From JAFAMS01 sp963715815 (lineage in GTDB: Bacteria > Vulcanimicrobiota > Vulcanimicrobiia > Vulcanimicrobiales > Vulcanimicrobiaceae): 64,000 nt of DNA. Every line of letters starts with the position of its first letter. The stretch's first letter is position 1. A program made the position numbers and the translations under genes. The notes beneath the pieces were generated by a model. That model saw nothing but the letters and a program-made list of their open reading frames with translations. It ran no database searches and was not told the origin of the DNA. Location: the NCBI GenBank assembly GCA_963715815.1, contig OY970278.1, positions 1,364,001 to 1,428,000 of the forward strand. Reading direction: 5' to 3'. This document shows positions 57,444 to 64,000 of the stretch, piece by piece.

Positions 57444-59578
57444 TGAGACGCGGTGTTCTCGCGATCGTCCTCGCACTGGTGCTGGGAGGCGTCGCCTTTG
57501 CGGCTCTGGCCACGCTCGACGTGCCGAAGATCGATACGCCGCCGTCGCTCGATCCGCGTGCGCCGGCGTCGGGATGGACGCAGCCCGCACCGGCGGCGTT
57601 GAGGTGGGACGTCGTACACGCGCGTCCGGCAGCAGAGCCAACCGAAGTGCGCACCGCAACCGATGGCAAGTTTCTCTACGTGCGCTTCGATGCTAAGCAA
57701 CAAGGCTCGGTCGTTATTTCGCAACACGGTGACGACGCGATCACGGGCGGAAGCAACGGCAGCAACGGCACGTTATCCTGGAGCAACGATGATGCCGTTT
57801 GGGTCGACTTGTGGCCGAACGGCGCCGGCGGATTCGAGTATCAATTCGAAGCCAACCCCGGCGGTTCGCACAATGAGTATTCGAGCGAAAATACGGCCTT
57901 TGCGCCGCATTGGGAATCGCGCGGCGCGACGGTGCCAGGCGGGTACGTCGTCACGATGGCGATCCCGCTGAACGTGATTCACGGCGTGCACGCAGGCGGG
58001 TGGCGTGCTCAATTCATTCGATATATCCGCGCGACCGGCGCGGAATATGTCTGGTCATTTGATGCCGTGCAGACAAGTGCGGATGACGTCTCGCGCTCAG
58101 GAACTATTACGATCCCGGTCGTGACGGTACACGCGGCGCGTCCGGAACCGCGCTTCGCGCCGTATGCGCTCGGCGCAATCGCCGCACCGTCGGCCGGCGG
58201 CTCGACATCGCGTGTCGGCGCAGATCTTTCGGTGCCGGTATCGGCGACATCGGCTTTCTTTGCGACCTTCCATCCCGATTTCTCGAATGTCGAGCTCGAT
58301 CAGCAGACGATCTCGCCGAGCGTGTATCAGCGCGTTATAAATGAGGTGCGTCCGTTCTTCACCCAAGCGGCGCCGTTTTATAACACGTTCAATTGTAACG
58401 TCTGTAACGGTTTCCGCACGACGCTCTACTCGCCCGCAATCCCGACGCCGTCGCAAGGTTATGCCTTCGAGGGCCGGCAAGGCGATTTCGGTTTCGCGAG
58501 TTTTGATGCGATTGGGATCAATCGCGACGACTCCGCCGCCGCCCTTGACTACACGTCGCCGGACTCGCACTGGCAAGCATCGGCGCAGCACGTCACTGCC
58601 GACGTCCCAGGCATCGTCGACGATGCGAATGAGGTTGGCGTCAACTATTCGAGCCTCAAATACTTGAGCGGTTACGTCAACTTCTCGACCGACCGCGGAA
58701 CCAATGTGCTCGATCCTGGGCGCGCCGATGCGATCGACGGTGGGGGCGGCTGGGGAAATCAGAATTTTGCCTTCTTCGCATCTGCTCGCAAAGTCGGCGC
58801 GTATTTCAACCCAGTCGATGGTTTCGATTCACATCCGGATATCGCGGGCTACGGCACGTATATCGTGCGCATTTGGACGATGGCTCCGCAGAGCGTCCTA
58901 CAATCTGTCGGCATTAGCGGTTTCTTGGATCGCTATCAGGGATCCATGCTGGGACAGAATCAGAGCGACAACGCGATGACGCTCGACATCCTCACGAAGA
59001 GTGCGTGGGATCTCCAGCTCGACACGGGCTCCGATTACTGGCGGTTCGGCAACATATTGACGCCAATCTCGCAGAATGCCGGTTTCAGCTTGACGTATCA
59101 TAGCGGGCTGCAAAATAACGTCGGCAATTTTCCTGCGCACGGCACATCGGCGACGCCGACGCAGCTTCAATACTATACCGGCCATTACGGCCTGGGTCGT
59201 CTCGACACGTGGCTCCGGACGTCGACGATTCGCATCGGCGATCGCGGTTTTCTGACGCTGGTCGACGACAACACGTCGCAGTGGATGCCGCGGGGTATGG
59301 CCGACAACGTCCAATGGTTTGAGGACGTCTCGTACGCGTACCAGATCGCCCCGAATTCATCGCTTGCGATTGGGATTCGGCGCGTGACGGGCAACCCGCC
59401 CCAACCAAACGGCGGCGGCGATTGCATCGGCCAGTGCTCGAACATCTCCGTCGCCTATCATCTGCGACTCAAGAACGAAGAGTTCTATGTTGCTTACGGC
59501 AATCCGAATACGCTCGTATCCGTACCGCAAGCGATCTTCAAAATGATCTTCTACGTCGGCGGCCAGAAGGGGACGTAG
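57443..59578 (+). CDS. DUF5916-type outer-membrane protein
   Basis: A 711-residue exported protein. An N-terminal CBM9-like beta-sandwich (residues 30-230, ATDGKFLYVRFDAKQ, SNDDAVWVDLWPN) precedes a C-terminal domain resembling DUF5916: FATFHPDFSNVELDQQTISP followed by RPFFTQAAPFYN. Many alternating Tyr/Gly strands to the end suggest a membrane barrel, with a C-terminal Phe in IFYVGGQ. The GTG start overlaps the binding-protein stop by one base. Possibly it recognises a glycan or peptide for the coupled binding protein. Confidence 0.85.
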   Translation: MRRGVLAIVLALVLGGVAFAALATLDVPKIDTPPSLDPRAPASGWTQPAPAALRWDVVHARPAAEPTEVRTATDGKFLYVRFDAKQQGSVVISQHGDDAITGGSNGSNGTLSWSNDDAVWVDLWPNGAGGFEYQFEANPGGSHNEYSSENTAFAPHWESRGATVPGGYVVTMAIPLNVIHGVHAGGWRAQFIRYIRATGAEYVWSFDAVQTSADDVSRSGTITIPVVTVHAARPEPRFAPYALGAIAAPSAGGSTSRVGADLSVPVSATSAFFATFHPDFSNVELDQQTISPSVYQRVINEVRPFFTQAAPFYNTFNCNVCNGFRTTLYSPAIPTPSQGYAFEGRQGDFGFASFDAIGINRDDSAAALDYTSPDSHWQASAQHVTADVPGIVDDANEVGVNYSSLKYLSGYVNFSTDRGTNVLDPGRADAIDGGGGWGNQNFAFFASARKVGAYFNPVDGFDSHPDIAGYGTYIVRIWTMAPQSVLQSVGISGFLDRYQGSMLGQNQSDNAMTLDILTKSAWDLQLDTGSDYWRFGNILTPISQNAGFSLTYHSGLQNNVGNFPAHGTSATPTQLQYYTGHYGLGRLDTWLRTSTIRIGDRGFLTLVDDNTSQWMPRGMADNVQWFEDVSYAYQIAPNSSLAIGIRRVTGNPPQPNGGGDCIGQCSNISVAYHLRLKNEEFYVAYGNPNTLVSVPQAIFKMIFYVGGQKGT

Positions 59579-60001
59579 CTACTTTACGGGCAGCGGCTCG
59601 TATTCTGCGACGATCTTACGCCACTCGTCGGGAATCAGGATCGATGTCTTGAGCGTGTAGTCGTAGGCGACGCACTTCATGAACAGCGTGGCCGCAAGAT
59701 TTCCGTTCGTCTCGCTCCAGATCTCGTATTCCGTATCGAACGACTTGTTGCCGAATCTCGAAATGCGGCAGCCAACTGCAACTGCTTCCATCCACTCGAG
59801 CGGCGCACGATAGTCGACCTCGAGCCGCGCGGCGATGCATCCGCGGCGTCCCGCGATGTCCTCGCCGAGCACTTCCGCAAAGTACGCGCAGCGCGCGGTT
59901 TCCGTCCAGCGAATGTAGGCGATGTGGTTGGTGTGCCGGAGCATGTCGATCTCGAAGAACGGCACGCGGAAGTGATCGATGTAGCGATAGCCTTCGAGCA
60001 A
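59579..60001 (-). CDS. Acyl-CoA thioesterase (4HBT hotdog fold)
   Basis: A 140-residue hotdog-fold protein of the YbgC/4HBT type: HFRVPFFEIDMLRHTNHIAY holds the catalytic Asp, RLEVDYRAPLEWMEAVAV the second strand block. The protein is cytosolic. It converges on the DUF5916 gene with stops adjacent. It may act on acyl-CoA or an aromatic acyl-CoA. Confidence 0.9.
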   Translation of the reverse strand: MLEGYRYIDHFRVPFFEIDMLRHTNHIAYIRWTETARCAYFAEVLGEDIAGRRGCIAARLEVDYRAPLEWMEAVAVGCRISRFGNKSFDTEYEIWSETNGNLAATLFMKCVAYDYTLKTSILIPDEWRKIVAEYEPLPVK

Positions 60002-60020
60002 AAAACCTCCCTATAAGTCC

Positions 60021-60050
60021 TGGACAGGCTGAGCCGTCGTCATGTAGAAT
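60021..60050 (+). promoter_or_regulatory. Promoter of the tRNA-Val/Asp operon
   Basis: TGGACA at 60021-60026 and TAGAAT at 60045-60050, 18 bases apart. The expected transcript start is about 60057, nine bases before tRNA-Val. Each box is one base from consensus. Confidence 0.65.
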
Positions 60051-60065
60051 CCCTGGGTCCGCCAG

Positions 60066-60140
60066 GGGCGCGTAGCTTAGCGGGAGAGCGCCCGCTTCAC
60101 ACGCGGGAGGTCGTTGGTTCGATCCCAACCGTGCCCACCA
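60066..60140 (+). tRNA. tRNA-Val(CAC)
   Basis: Acceptor GGGCGCG/CGTGCCC, anticodon stem CCCGC/GCGGG around TTCACAC (anticodon CAC), T-arm TTGG/CCAA with TTCGATC, and an encoded CCA. Acceptor stem and T-arm resemble the tRNA-Val(GAC) above. Followed by tRNA-Asp three bases later. Confidence 0.95.
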
Positions 60141-60143
60141 CTT

Positions 60144-60221
60144 GGCGCTGTAGCTCAGTTGGTTTAGAGCGCCGCCCTGTCACGGCGGAGGTCGTGGGTT
60201 CGAGCCCCATCAGCGTCGCCA
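60144..60221 (+). tRNA. tRNA-Asp(GTC)
   Basis: Acceptor GGCGCTG/CAGCGTC, anticodon stem CCGCC/GGCGG around CTGTCAC (anticodon GTC), T-arm GTGGG/CCCAT with TTCGAGC, and an encoded CCA. It shares the transcript with tRNA-Val(CAC). Confidence 0.95.
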
Positions 60222-60229
60222 CTTTCAAG

Positions 60230-60257
60230 AACCCGCTCGACGCACGTCGGGCGGGTT
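60230..60257 (+). terminator. Terminator after tRNA-Asp
   Basis: AACCCGCTCGACG and CGTCGGGCGGGTT form a 13-bp stem with one G-T pair, followed by TCTGTTTG. It lies nine bases after the tRNA CCA. Confidence 0.85.
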
Positions 60258-60410
60258 TCTGTTTGCAGTCGCCGCGATCGTTCTTATCTTACACAGACAA
60301 GGTGTCCGTCGTGGTTGGCTATGTCGCGACCGTGGCAGGGAAGCCGAAGCCGCGCGCCGTTCAGCCGCTACCCTGGCGGGTTTTCTTGTGCGTCCGTCGC
60401 AGCACTCGAT

Positions 60411-61190
60411 ATGCGTAGACTCGCACTGTACGCAGTCGCAGTCTTGCTCTTGGGCGCCGCAGCGCCCGGCGTTCCATGGTTCACGCCGTCACGAGCGCTG
60501 AGCGCGCTCGAGCGTGACGACCAGAACGTCGCGAGCTGCATGCAGCAGGACGCAAAGACCGTGCGAGCGGGGGTTTCGGTCGAGGCTATCGCGTCTAATC
60601 CCAAGCTGGCGCTGGTGCAACTGACCGCTGCCTGCGTTTGTGGTGCACAGAATTGTCCTTTCTGGGTTTATCGCGTCGATGGCGGCAGCGCAAAACATAT
60701 ACTCGACGGGTTTATGATCGACATTAGCACCGTCCCGAGATCGTCAGGGCCGCCGGACATCGTCACGATGGCGCACGAAAGTGCGCTCGTCTTAGACGGA
60801 ATGCGTTATTCGTATCGCAACGGCAGTTACGTTACGGTCGATTCGTGGCGGATCCGCAGCGACACAAACGCACGCAAACCGGCGTCGGTCGAGGTGAAGT
60901 TTGCTCCCGGCACCTCTTCGGCGCACGTGACCGGTGCCGTCTCTGTTGGATGGGGCGACATCTACACGTTTGCCGCCGCCGCCGGGCAACGCCTAACGAT
61001 TTCTTCCGTAAGTCCCGCAAGCGGCATCGATGTTGGGCTTTTCGCCGACAACAAATCCCCTATTCAAGTCGATCTGAGCGGAAGACCTATCGTCTTGCCG
61101 GCGGCCACGACGTATCTATTGACCGTCGATCCCGCCGCTGCGGGAAATGCCGATGGCGTGCGCTATTCGTTTACGCTAGCGATCCGCTAG
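60411..61190 (+). CDS. Exported hypothetical protein with C-terminal PPC-like domain
   Basis: A 259-residue exported protein: signal peptide MRRLALYAVAVLLLGAAAPG, a Cys-rich middle (TAACVCGAQNCPFWVYRV) and a C-terminal beta-sandwich. The block QRLTISSVSPASGIDVGLFA and its end TYLLTVDP resembles bacterial pre-peptidase C-terminal domains, which help secretion. I start at ATG 60411; an upstream start would add 32 residues through the tRNA spacer. Function unknown. Confidence 0.7.
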   Translation: MRRLALYAVAVLLLGAAAPGVPWFTPSRALSALERDDQNVASCMQQDAKTVRAGVSVEAIASNPKLALVQLTAACVCGAQNCPFWVYRVDGGSAKHILDGFMIDISTVPRSSGPPDIVTMAHESALVLDGMRYSYRNGSYVTVDSWRIRSDTNARKPASVEVKFAPGTSSAHVTGAVSVGWGDIYTFAAAAGQRLTISSVSPASGIDVGLFADNKSPIQVDLSGRPIVLPAATTYLLTVDPAAAGNADGVRYSFTLAIR

Positions 61191-61708
61191 TTAGCGATGG
61201 CGTAACTTGTCACGCCGCCCGCTGTAACGGTCGTGCTGATCGTAAGGCTGCTAGTCGTCGATGTCGGACTGATGCTGGTCCACCGATTTTGGTTCAGCAT
61301 CGAGGATGTCACGCTAGACCAATCGGTCGTACCGCCATTTGCGGATGTGAAGGTTATGGTCGTGGTCCAACTCGCACCCGTACCATGGCCTTCACAACTT
61401 GGCGCGGTGAGCGAAACGTACATGATTGCACCAGCCAACCCGGGCAATCCCAAATCCGAACTCGTATTCGTAAGCTCGACGTCGAACGAACATCCAAGCG
61501 TCGATCCCGTACCGATCGTCACGCTCGGCTGAATTTGGATCTGGATTCCGCTTTGTGTCGAGCTGCAGCCGGAGTCACAGCCGATCTGTCCCGTTACCCA
61601 CGCGTTTGAGTTAGAGCCGCTTCCCGTCGGGAAACCGGAGTTTCCACCGCCACCGCACGCGTTCAACATCATGCAGGTAACGATCGCGAAGCAGAACGTC
61701 TTCAGCAT
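61187..61708 (-). CDS. Small intact lipoprotein
   Basis: A 173-residue lipoprotein with signal peptide MLKTFCFAIVTCMMLNACGG; lipobox Cys is followed by GGGNSGFPTGSGSNSN. The mature part is a beta-rich Ser/Thr domain (DVELTNTSSDLGLPGLAGAI, MYVSLTAPSCEGHG) with several Cys. It resembles the two lipoproteins with broken frames but is intact, without the PSPLPSP linker. The stop overlaps the previous gene's stop by four bases. Confidence 0.75.
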   Translation of the reverse strand: MLKTFCFAIVTCMMLNACGGGGNSGFPTGSGSNSNAWVTGQIGCDSGCSSTQSGIQIQIQPSVTIGTGSTLGCSFDVELTNTSSDLGLPGLAGAIMYVSLTAPSCEGHGTGASWTTTITFTSANGGTTDWSSVTSSMLNQNRWTSISPTSTTSSLTISTTVTAGGVTSYAIAN

Positions 61709-61822
61709 CTGAGGAGCTTCGACACGAGGGTCACCGTCACTTTGATAATGCCTCTCGTCGAGTTCGTCCGCCGACGGTTGATAAGTAAGAGTCGCTAGTC
61801 GAGCCGTTTAATTGTGCGAGCT

Positions 61823-61862
61823 ACTGTCGACAGTTGACACAGATCGTCACGTTGCCAGGGAT
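61823..61862 (+). promoter_or_regulatory. 12-bp palindrome overlapping a -35 box
   Basis: ACTGTCGACAGT (61823-61834) is a perfect palindrome. TTGACA at 61834-61839 overlaps its end by one base. A possible -10 (GATACG near 61860) lies 20 bases on, further than optimum. The gene at 61910 begins 50 bases downstream. Regulation by an unknown dimeric factor is inferred. Confidence 0.4.
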
Positions 61863-61909
61863 ACGTGTGCTCCGAGGGTGCATAGCATAGGCACGTTCGG
61901 AGGTTGACC

Positions 61910-62542
61910 GTGATTCCTAGAGTCGCCGCTCTTTTTGCATTTGTTCCAATGATGTCGTATACGACGATATGCGGGCATGCGCAAGCTAGCGCAGACGCGC
62001 AAAGTTCGTCCGCGACTTCCGTCTCCCAGGCGGCTTCGATTACCGTCGCAATACAACGCCACACTATCATTCCCGTCGTCGTCAAGAAAGATATTCGCGT
62101 TGGGGGCGCCGGTAATGATCAAGGTCAGACGAAGACGCTAAAAGACTTGGAGGTCGCGCAAGACATCATCGTCGGTGGCTTTATCATCGTAAAGAAGGGC
62201 GATCTCGTCGAAGGCCACCTCACAACGTCAAAGAATGTCACGAAACGCGTTTTCTCAGCCGATGTATCTCAAGAAGCCGCTCTCGATGTTGACGACGTCG
62301 TAAACTTTTGCGGTGACACAATTCACATGGTGTTCGAGCGGACGTATGTAGGCGGCGTTCGCGGAGGAGTTATGAGTTTCGGTCCGCACGCACACGACGC
62401 CGTTTTCGCCAAAGGACTGGTCTTGAAGGCGCAAACGGATCGCTTCGAAAAATCTGTCTGCGCCGAAAGGACAACTGCCGAACCGTTGCCGCTCCCGACC
62501 GGTATGGTAGTTTCCGACGAGGAAGCAGACACGACTAAATAG
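61910..62542 (+). CDS. Exported hypothetical protein
   Basis: A 210-residue exported protein: signal peptide around VAALFAFVPMMSYTTICGHA. The mature part has a LKDLEVAQDIIVGGFIIVKK segment and paired Cys (NFCGDTIH, SVCAERTTAE). No family is recognised. The start GTG 61910 has GGAGG six bases before it; a TTG at 61904 would leave no spacing. A palindrome with -35 box lies upstream and a perfect terminator follows. Confidence 0.65.
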   Translation: MIPRVAALFAFVPMMSYTTICGHAQASADAQSSSATSVSQAASITVAIQRHTIIPVVVKKDIRVGGAGNDQGQTKTLKDLEVAQDIIVGGFIIVKKGDLVEGHLTTSKNVTKRVFSADVSQEAALDVDDVVNFCGDTIHMVFERTYVGGVRGGVMSFGPHAHDAVFAKGLVLKAQTDRFEKSVCAERTTAEPLPLPTGMVVSDEEADTTK

Positions 62543-62575
62543 CGTTCGACGTCGGCGCCCCGCTTTGATAAATAT

Positions 62576-62604
62576 AAGACCCGTCAGCAGAGCGGACGGG
62601 TCTT
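62576..62604. terminator. Perfect hairpin between convergent genes
   Basis: AAGACCCGTC and GACGGGTCTT form a perfect 10-bp stem around a 9-base loop. It ends with T-residues on the plus strand and A-residues upstream, so it can serve both the plus-strand gene and the lysine-rich minus-strand gene. Confidence 0.85.
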
Positions 62605-62626
62605 TGTAAGATAAATTCAGATGGCC

Positions 62627-62680
62627 TTACTTCTTTTTCTTCTTGGCCATTTTCTTCTTGGCTTTTTTCTTAGCTGCCAT
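62627..62680 (-). CDS. 17-residue lysine-rich microprotein
   Basis: A tiny reading frame MAAKKKAKKKMAKKKKK, 12 of 17 residues Lys. GGGGGTG lies upstream and a perfect terminator follows, so a short transcript is plausible. Such sequence resembles the basic tail of histone-H1-like proteins and of some ribosomal extensions. It could bind nucleic acid or be an unused A-rich frame. No other gene uses this stretch. Confidence 0.45.
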   Translation of the reverse strand: MAAKKKAKKKMAKKKKK

Positions 62681-62753
62681 AATTCTTAGACACCCCCTTC
62701 CCGCTTTGATTCTGGATTGAGGTATGTATTTGCCGCGGTCGGCTTCTGCTCCG

Positions 62754-63131
62754 CTATCGCGGAGGCGCAGGCGGAGTCGGCGGTGCGGGAAGTTGCGGTT
62801 CCTCGATGTGCGCGGGAGCAACCGTTGATACGCTTTCGTTCGGCGTCGGTACAGGCGTCGGCGTCTCGGTTGCCTCAGGTATGAGCGTTCGCGTTCCTGG
62901 GATCGGCGTTAATGGAGTGAGGCTTTGCGCCGGCGTCGGAAGTGTCGTCGCAAAGGATGGCGATGCGATCGGGATCAGCGTCGCACTCGACGGCAAGCCC
63001 TTCGGAGTGGGAACCGGAGAAGGCGTCGGCGATCCGGCCGGAATCGGTTTGCTCAGCATCACGCCGAAAAATGCGGCCCCGATGCAGACGGCGACCATCG
63101 CGGCGATGATAATCCCGCGACGGATCGTCAT
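62754..63131 (-). CDS. Membrane-anchored Pro/Thr-rich protein
   Basis: A 125-residue protein with a single N-terminal membrane segment (GIIIAAMVAVCIGAAFFGVM) and a long Pro/Thr/Ser-rich tail (SPTPSPVPTPKG, TETPTPVPTPNES) ending in PAPPTPPAPPR. It may be an extracytoplasmic stalk or spacer. The ATG overlaps the preceding binding-protein stop (TGATG), so the two are coupled. No function is known. Confidence 0.65.
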   Translation of the reverse strand: MTIRRGIIIAAMVAVCIGAAFFGVMLSKPIPAGSPTPSPVPTPKGLPSSATLIPIASPSFATTLPTPAQSLTPLTPIPGTRTLIPEATETPTPVPTPNESVSTVAPAHIEEPQLPAPPTPPAPPR

Positions 63132-64000
63132 CAGTACCTCGATACGAGGCGAACCTCGTTGAGCGGTGCCTTATAGGCAAGGATCCCCTCAGCCATGAAC
63201 TCGCGTTGGACGTCTTGGATCGTGGCCAGATCGATGCGCAGGTCGGGGAAGAAGTCGTAACGTGCGGACGTGCGGATGATCTCGATGGGCTGCTTCGTAT
63301 ATTTTGCATACGCGGCGAGGGCATCTGGCGCAAAATACGCGGGACCTTGGAGCTCGGCCGCAGCCTTTCGGCATGCGGAGATTGCCGCGTGCGCGAGATC
63401 GATTTTACCCGTAAGACTTGGGCCGAAGAAGATCCCCGAGCCGGAGATGCCGGCGGGCGGATAGCCGATCGTGCGTGCAAGATTATCGCGCGCAAATGCC
63501 TCGGTGAAGGGTGATGACGTGAAGACGGCATCGATTGCTTTGCGCTGCAGTGCGACGGCTTGATCTGGATTTGCAATATTGACGCTCTCGATATCGTTCA
63601 GCGTCAATCCCGCCGGGCGTAAGATGCGTGCAACATAGTACGCGGAGACGGCACCGGCGCCGCCGATCCAGCCGATCTTCTTGCCGCGGAGCGCTTGCAG
63701 CGTTCGCGTTCCGGATTCCCACAAGTCTTCCCGCACCATGAGTGCGCTGGGATGTCCGTGTTTGGGCTGGTATGCAGTCGACGCGACGAAGCGCACGTCC
63801 AGATCGCGCGCGACCGCATTATAGAAAGCCGCGGAAAGCGCGGCTGCGACGAAATCAAGGCGTCCGGTTGCGGCAAGCGCCATCGCGTCTTGGCCGGCGA
63901 CGACGGGCGTCAGGTCGACGTCGAAGCCTGCTTCCTTGAAATAGCCGCGCTCCGCGGCGACGAAAACCGGCGCGAACAAGGTCGATGGCACATACCCGAT
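63131..64000 (-). CDS. NitT/TauT/SsuA-type ABC substrate-binding protein, 5'-truncated by window edge
   Basis: At least 290 residues are visible; the frame is open at 64000, so the true N-terminus lies beyond the window. The pattern of NrtA/SsuA-type binding proteins is clear: VFVAAERGYFKEAGFDVDL near the visible start, GQDAMALAATGRLDFVAAAL, KKIGWIGGAGAVSAYYVARI and ALQRKAIDAVFTSSPFTEAF. Such proteins bind nitrate, sulfonates, taurine or pyrimidine precursors. The stop overlaps the small membrane protein gene. No transporter genes are in view downstream. Confidence 0.85.
   Translation of the reverse strand: MGYVPSTLFAPVFVAAERGYFKEAGFDVDLTPVVAGQDAMALAATGRLDFVAAALSAAFYNAVARDLDVRFVASTAYQPKHGHPSALMVREDLWESGTRTLQALRGKKIGWIGGAGAVSAYYVARILRPAGLTLNDIESVNIANPDQAVALQRKAIDAVFTSSPFTEAFARDNLARTIGYPPAGISGSGIFFGPSLTGKIDLAHAAISACRKAAAELQGPAYFAPDALAAYAKYTKQPIEIIRTSARYDFFPDLRIDLATIQDVQREFMAEGILAYKAPLNEVRLVSRY

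Noticed and set aside
1..64000. Mobile elements, phage, rRNA
   Set aside because: No transposase, integrase, phage structural gene or rRNA segment was recognised.

Overview
The window is 64 kb of GC-rich, gene-dense bacterial chromosome. Many genes overlap by 4 bases (ATGA). There are no phage, transposase or CRISPR genes. The cell looks Gram-negative-like: there is a DUF5916-type outer-membrane barrel candidate, many signal peptides and lipoproteins, and a periplasmic trypsin-PDZ protein. An archaeal-type PurP pair inside a bacterial purine cluster, many TTG/GTG starts, and secreted Pro/Ala-rich proteins with PSPLPSP-like linkers suggest an uncultured lineage such as Candidatus Eremiobacterota (WPS-2). 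That placement is inference from memory of gene content, not a computed result.

Region 1 (1-18125) is a broken-up purine island: two tandem purP paralogues, guaA, purD, purF, purM, and a purN that carries an N-terminal GNAT-like domain. Together they cover most of the route from PRPP to GMP. The PurP proteins suggest that the formyl group of FAICAR comes from formate and ATP, as in archaea. Between them lie a BI-1 family membrane protein, a uronate-dehydrogenase-like and a hydroxyisobutyrate-dehydrogenase-like enzyme coupled to purF, a DUF6600/FecR-like repeat protein, leucyl aminopeptidase, TsaD, a SixA-like phosphatase and a pterin carbinolamine dehydratase.

Region 2 (18139-25476) looks like a catabolic operon for an amino compound: two FAD-dependent DAO-type oxidoreductases, a Pot-like ABC importer (two permeases, an ATPase, and a binding protein with a frameshift), and a divergent aldehyde dehydrogenase. 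Region 3 (25515-40659) is mixed. It holds thrS without a TGS domain, tRNA-Val(GAC), small stress-type proteins, a CNMP-degenerate GGDEF protein, a cytochrome c/multicopper oxidase pair, a six-hairpin glycosidase with a coupled SDR, and an operon of VOC, NTF2-like, DoxX and ABM-VOC fusion proteins. Two families of short dispersed repeats sit here.

Region 4 (40666-45045) is a possible signalling module: a STAS protein, an SRPBCC-like protein, a soluble hybrid histidine kinase with three 30-residue coiled-coil repeats, and a response regulator. A fatty acid desaturase follows on the same strand. Region 5 (45150-64000) holds a TPR-sulfotransferase, a helicase with an altered motif II, glutamine synthetase, several secreted proteins, an oligopeptide-type binding protein with a DUF5916 barrel, tRNA-Val(CAC) and tRNA-Asp(GTC), small lipoproteins, a 17-residue lysine-rich microprotein and an incomplete NitT/TauT-type binding protein.

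Three genes show reading-frame breaks (binding protein near 23355; lipoproteins at 39491-39915 and 48160-48644). Assembly indels must be ruled out before any biological reading. All positions and motifs were read by eye. No database search or computed composition was available.
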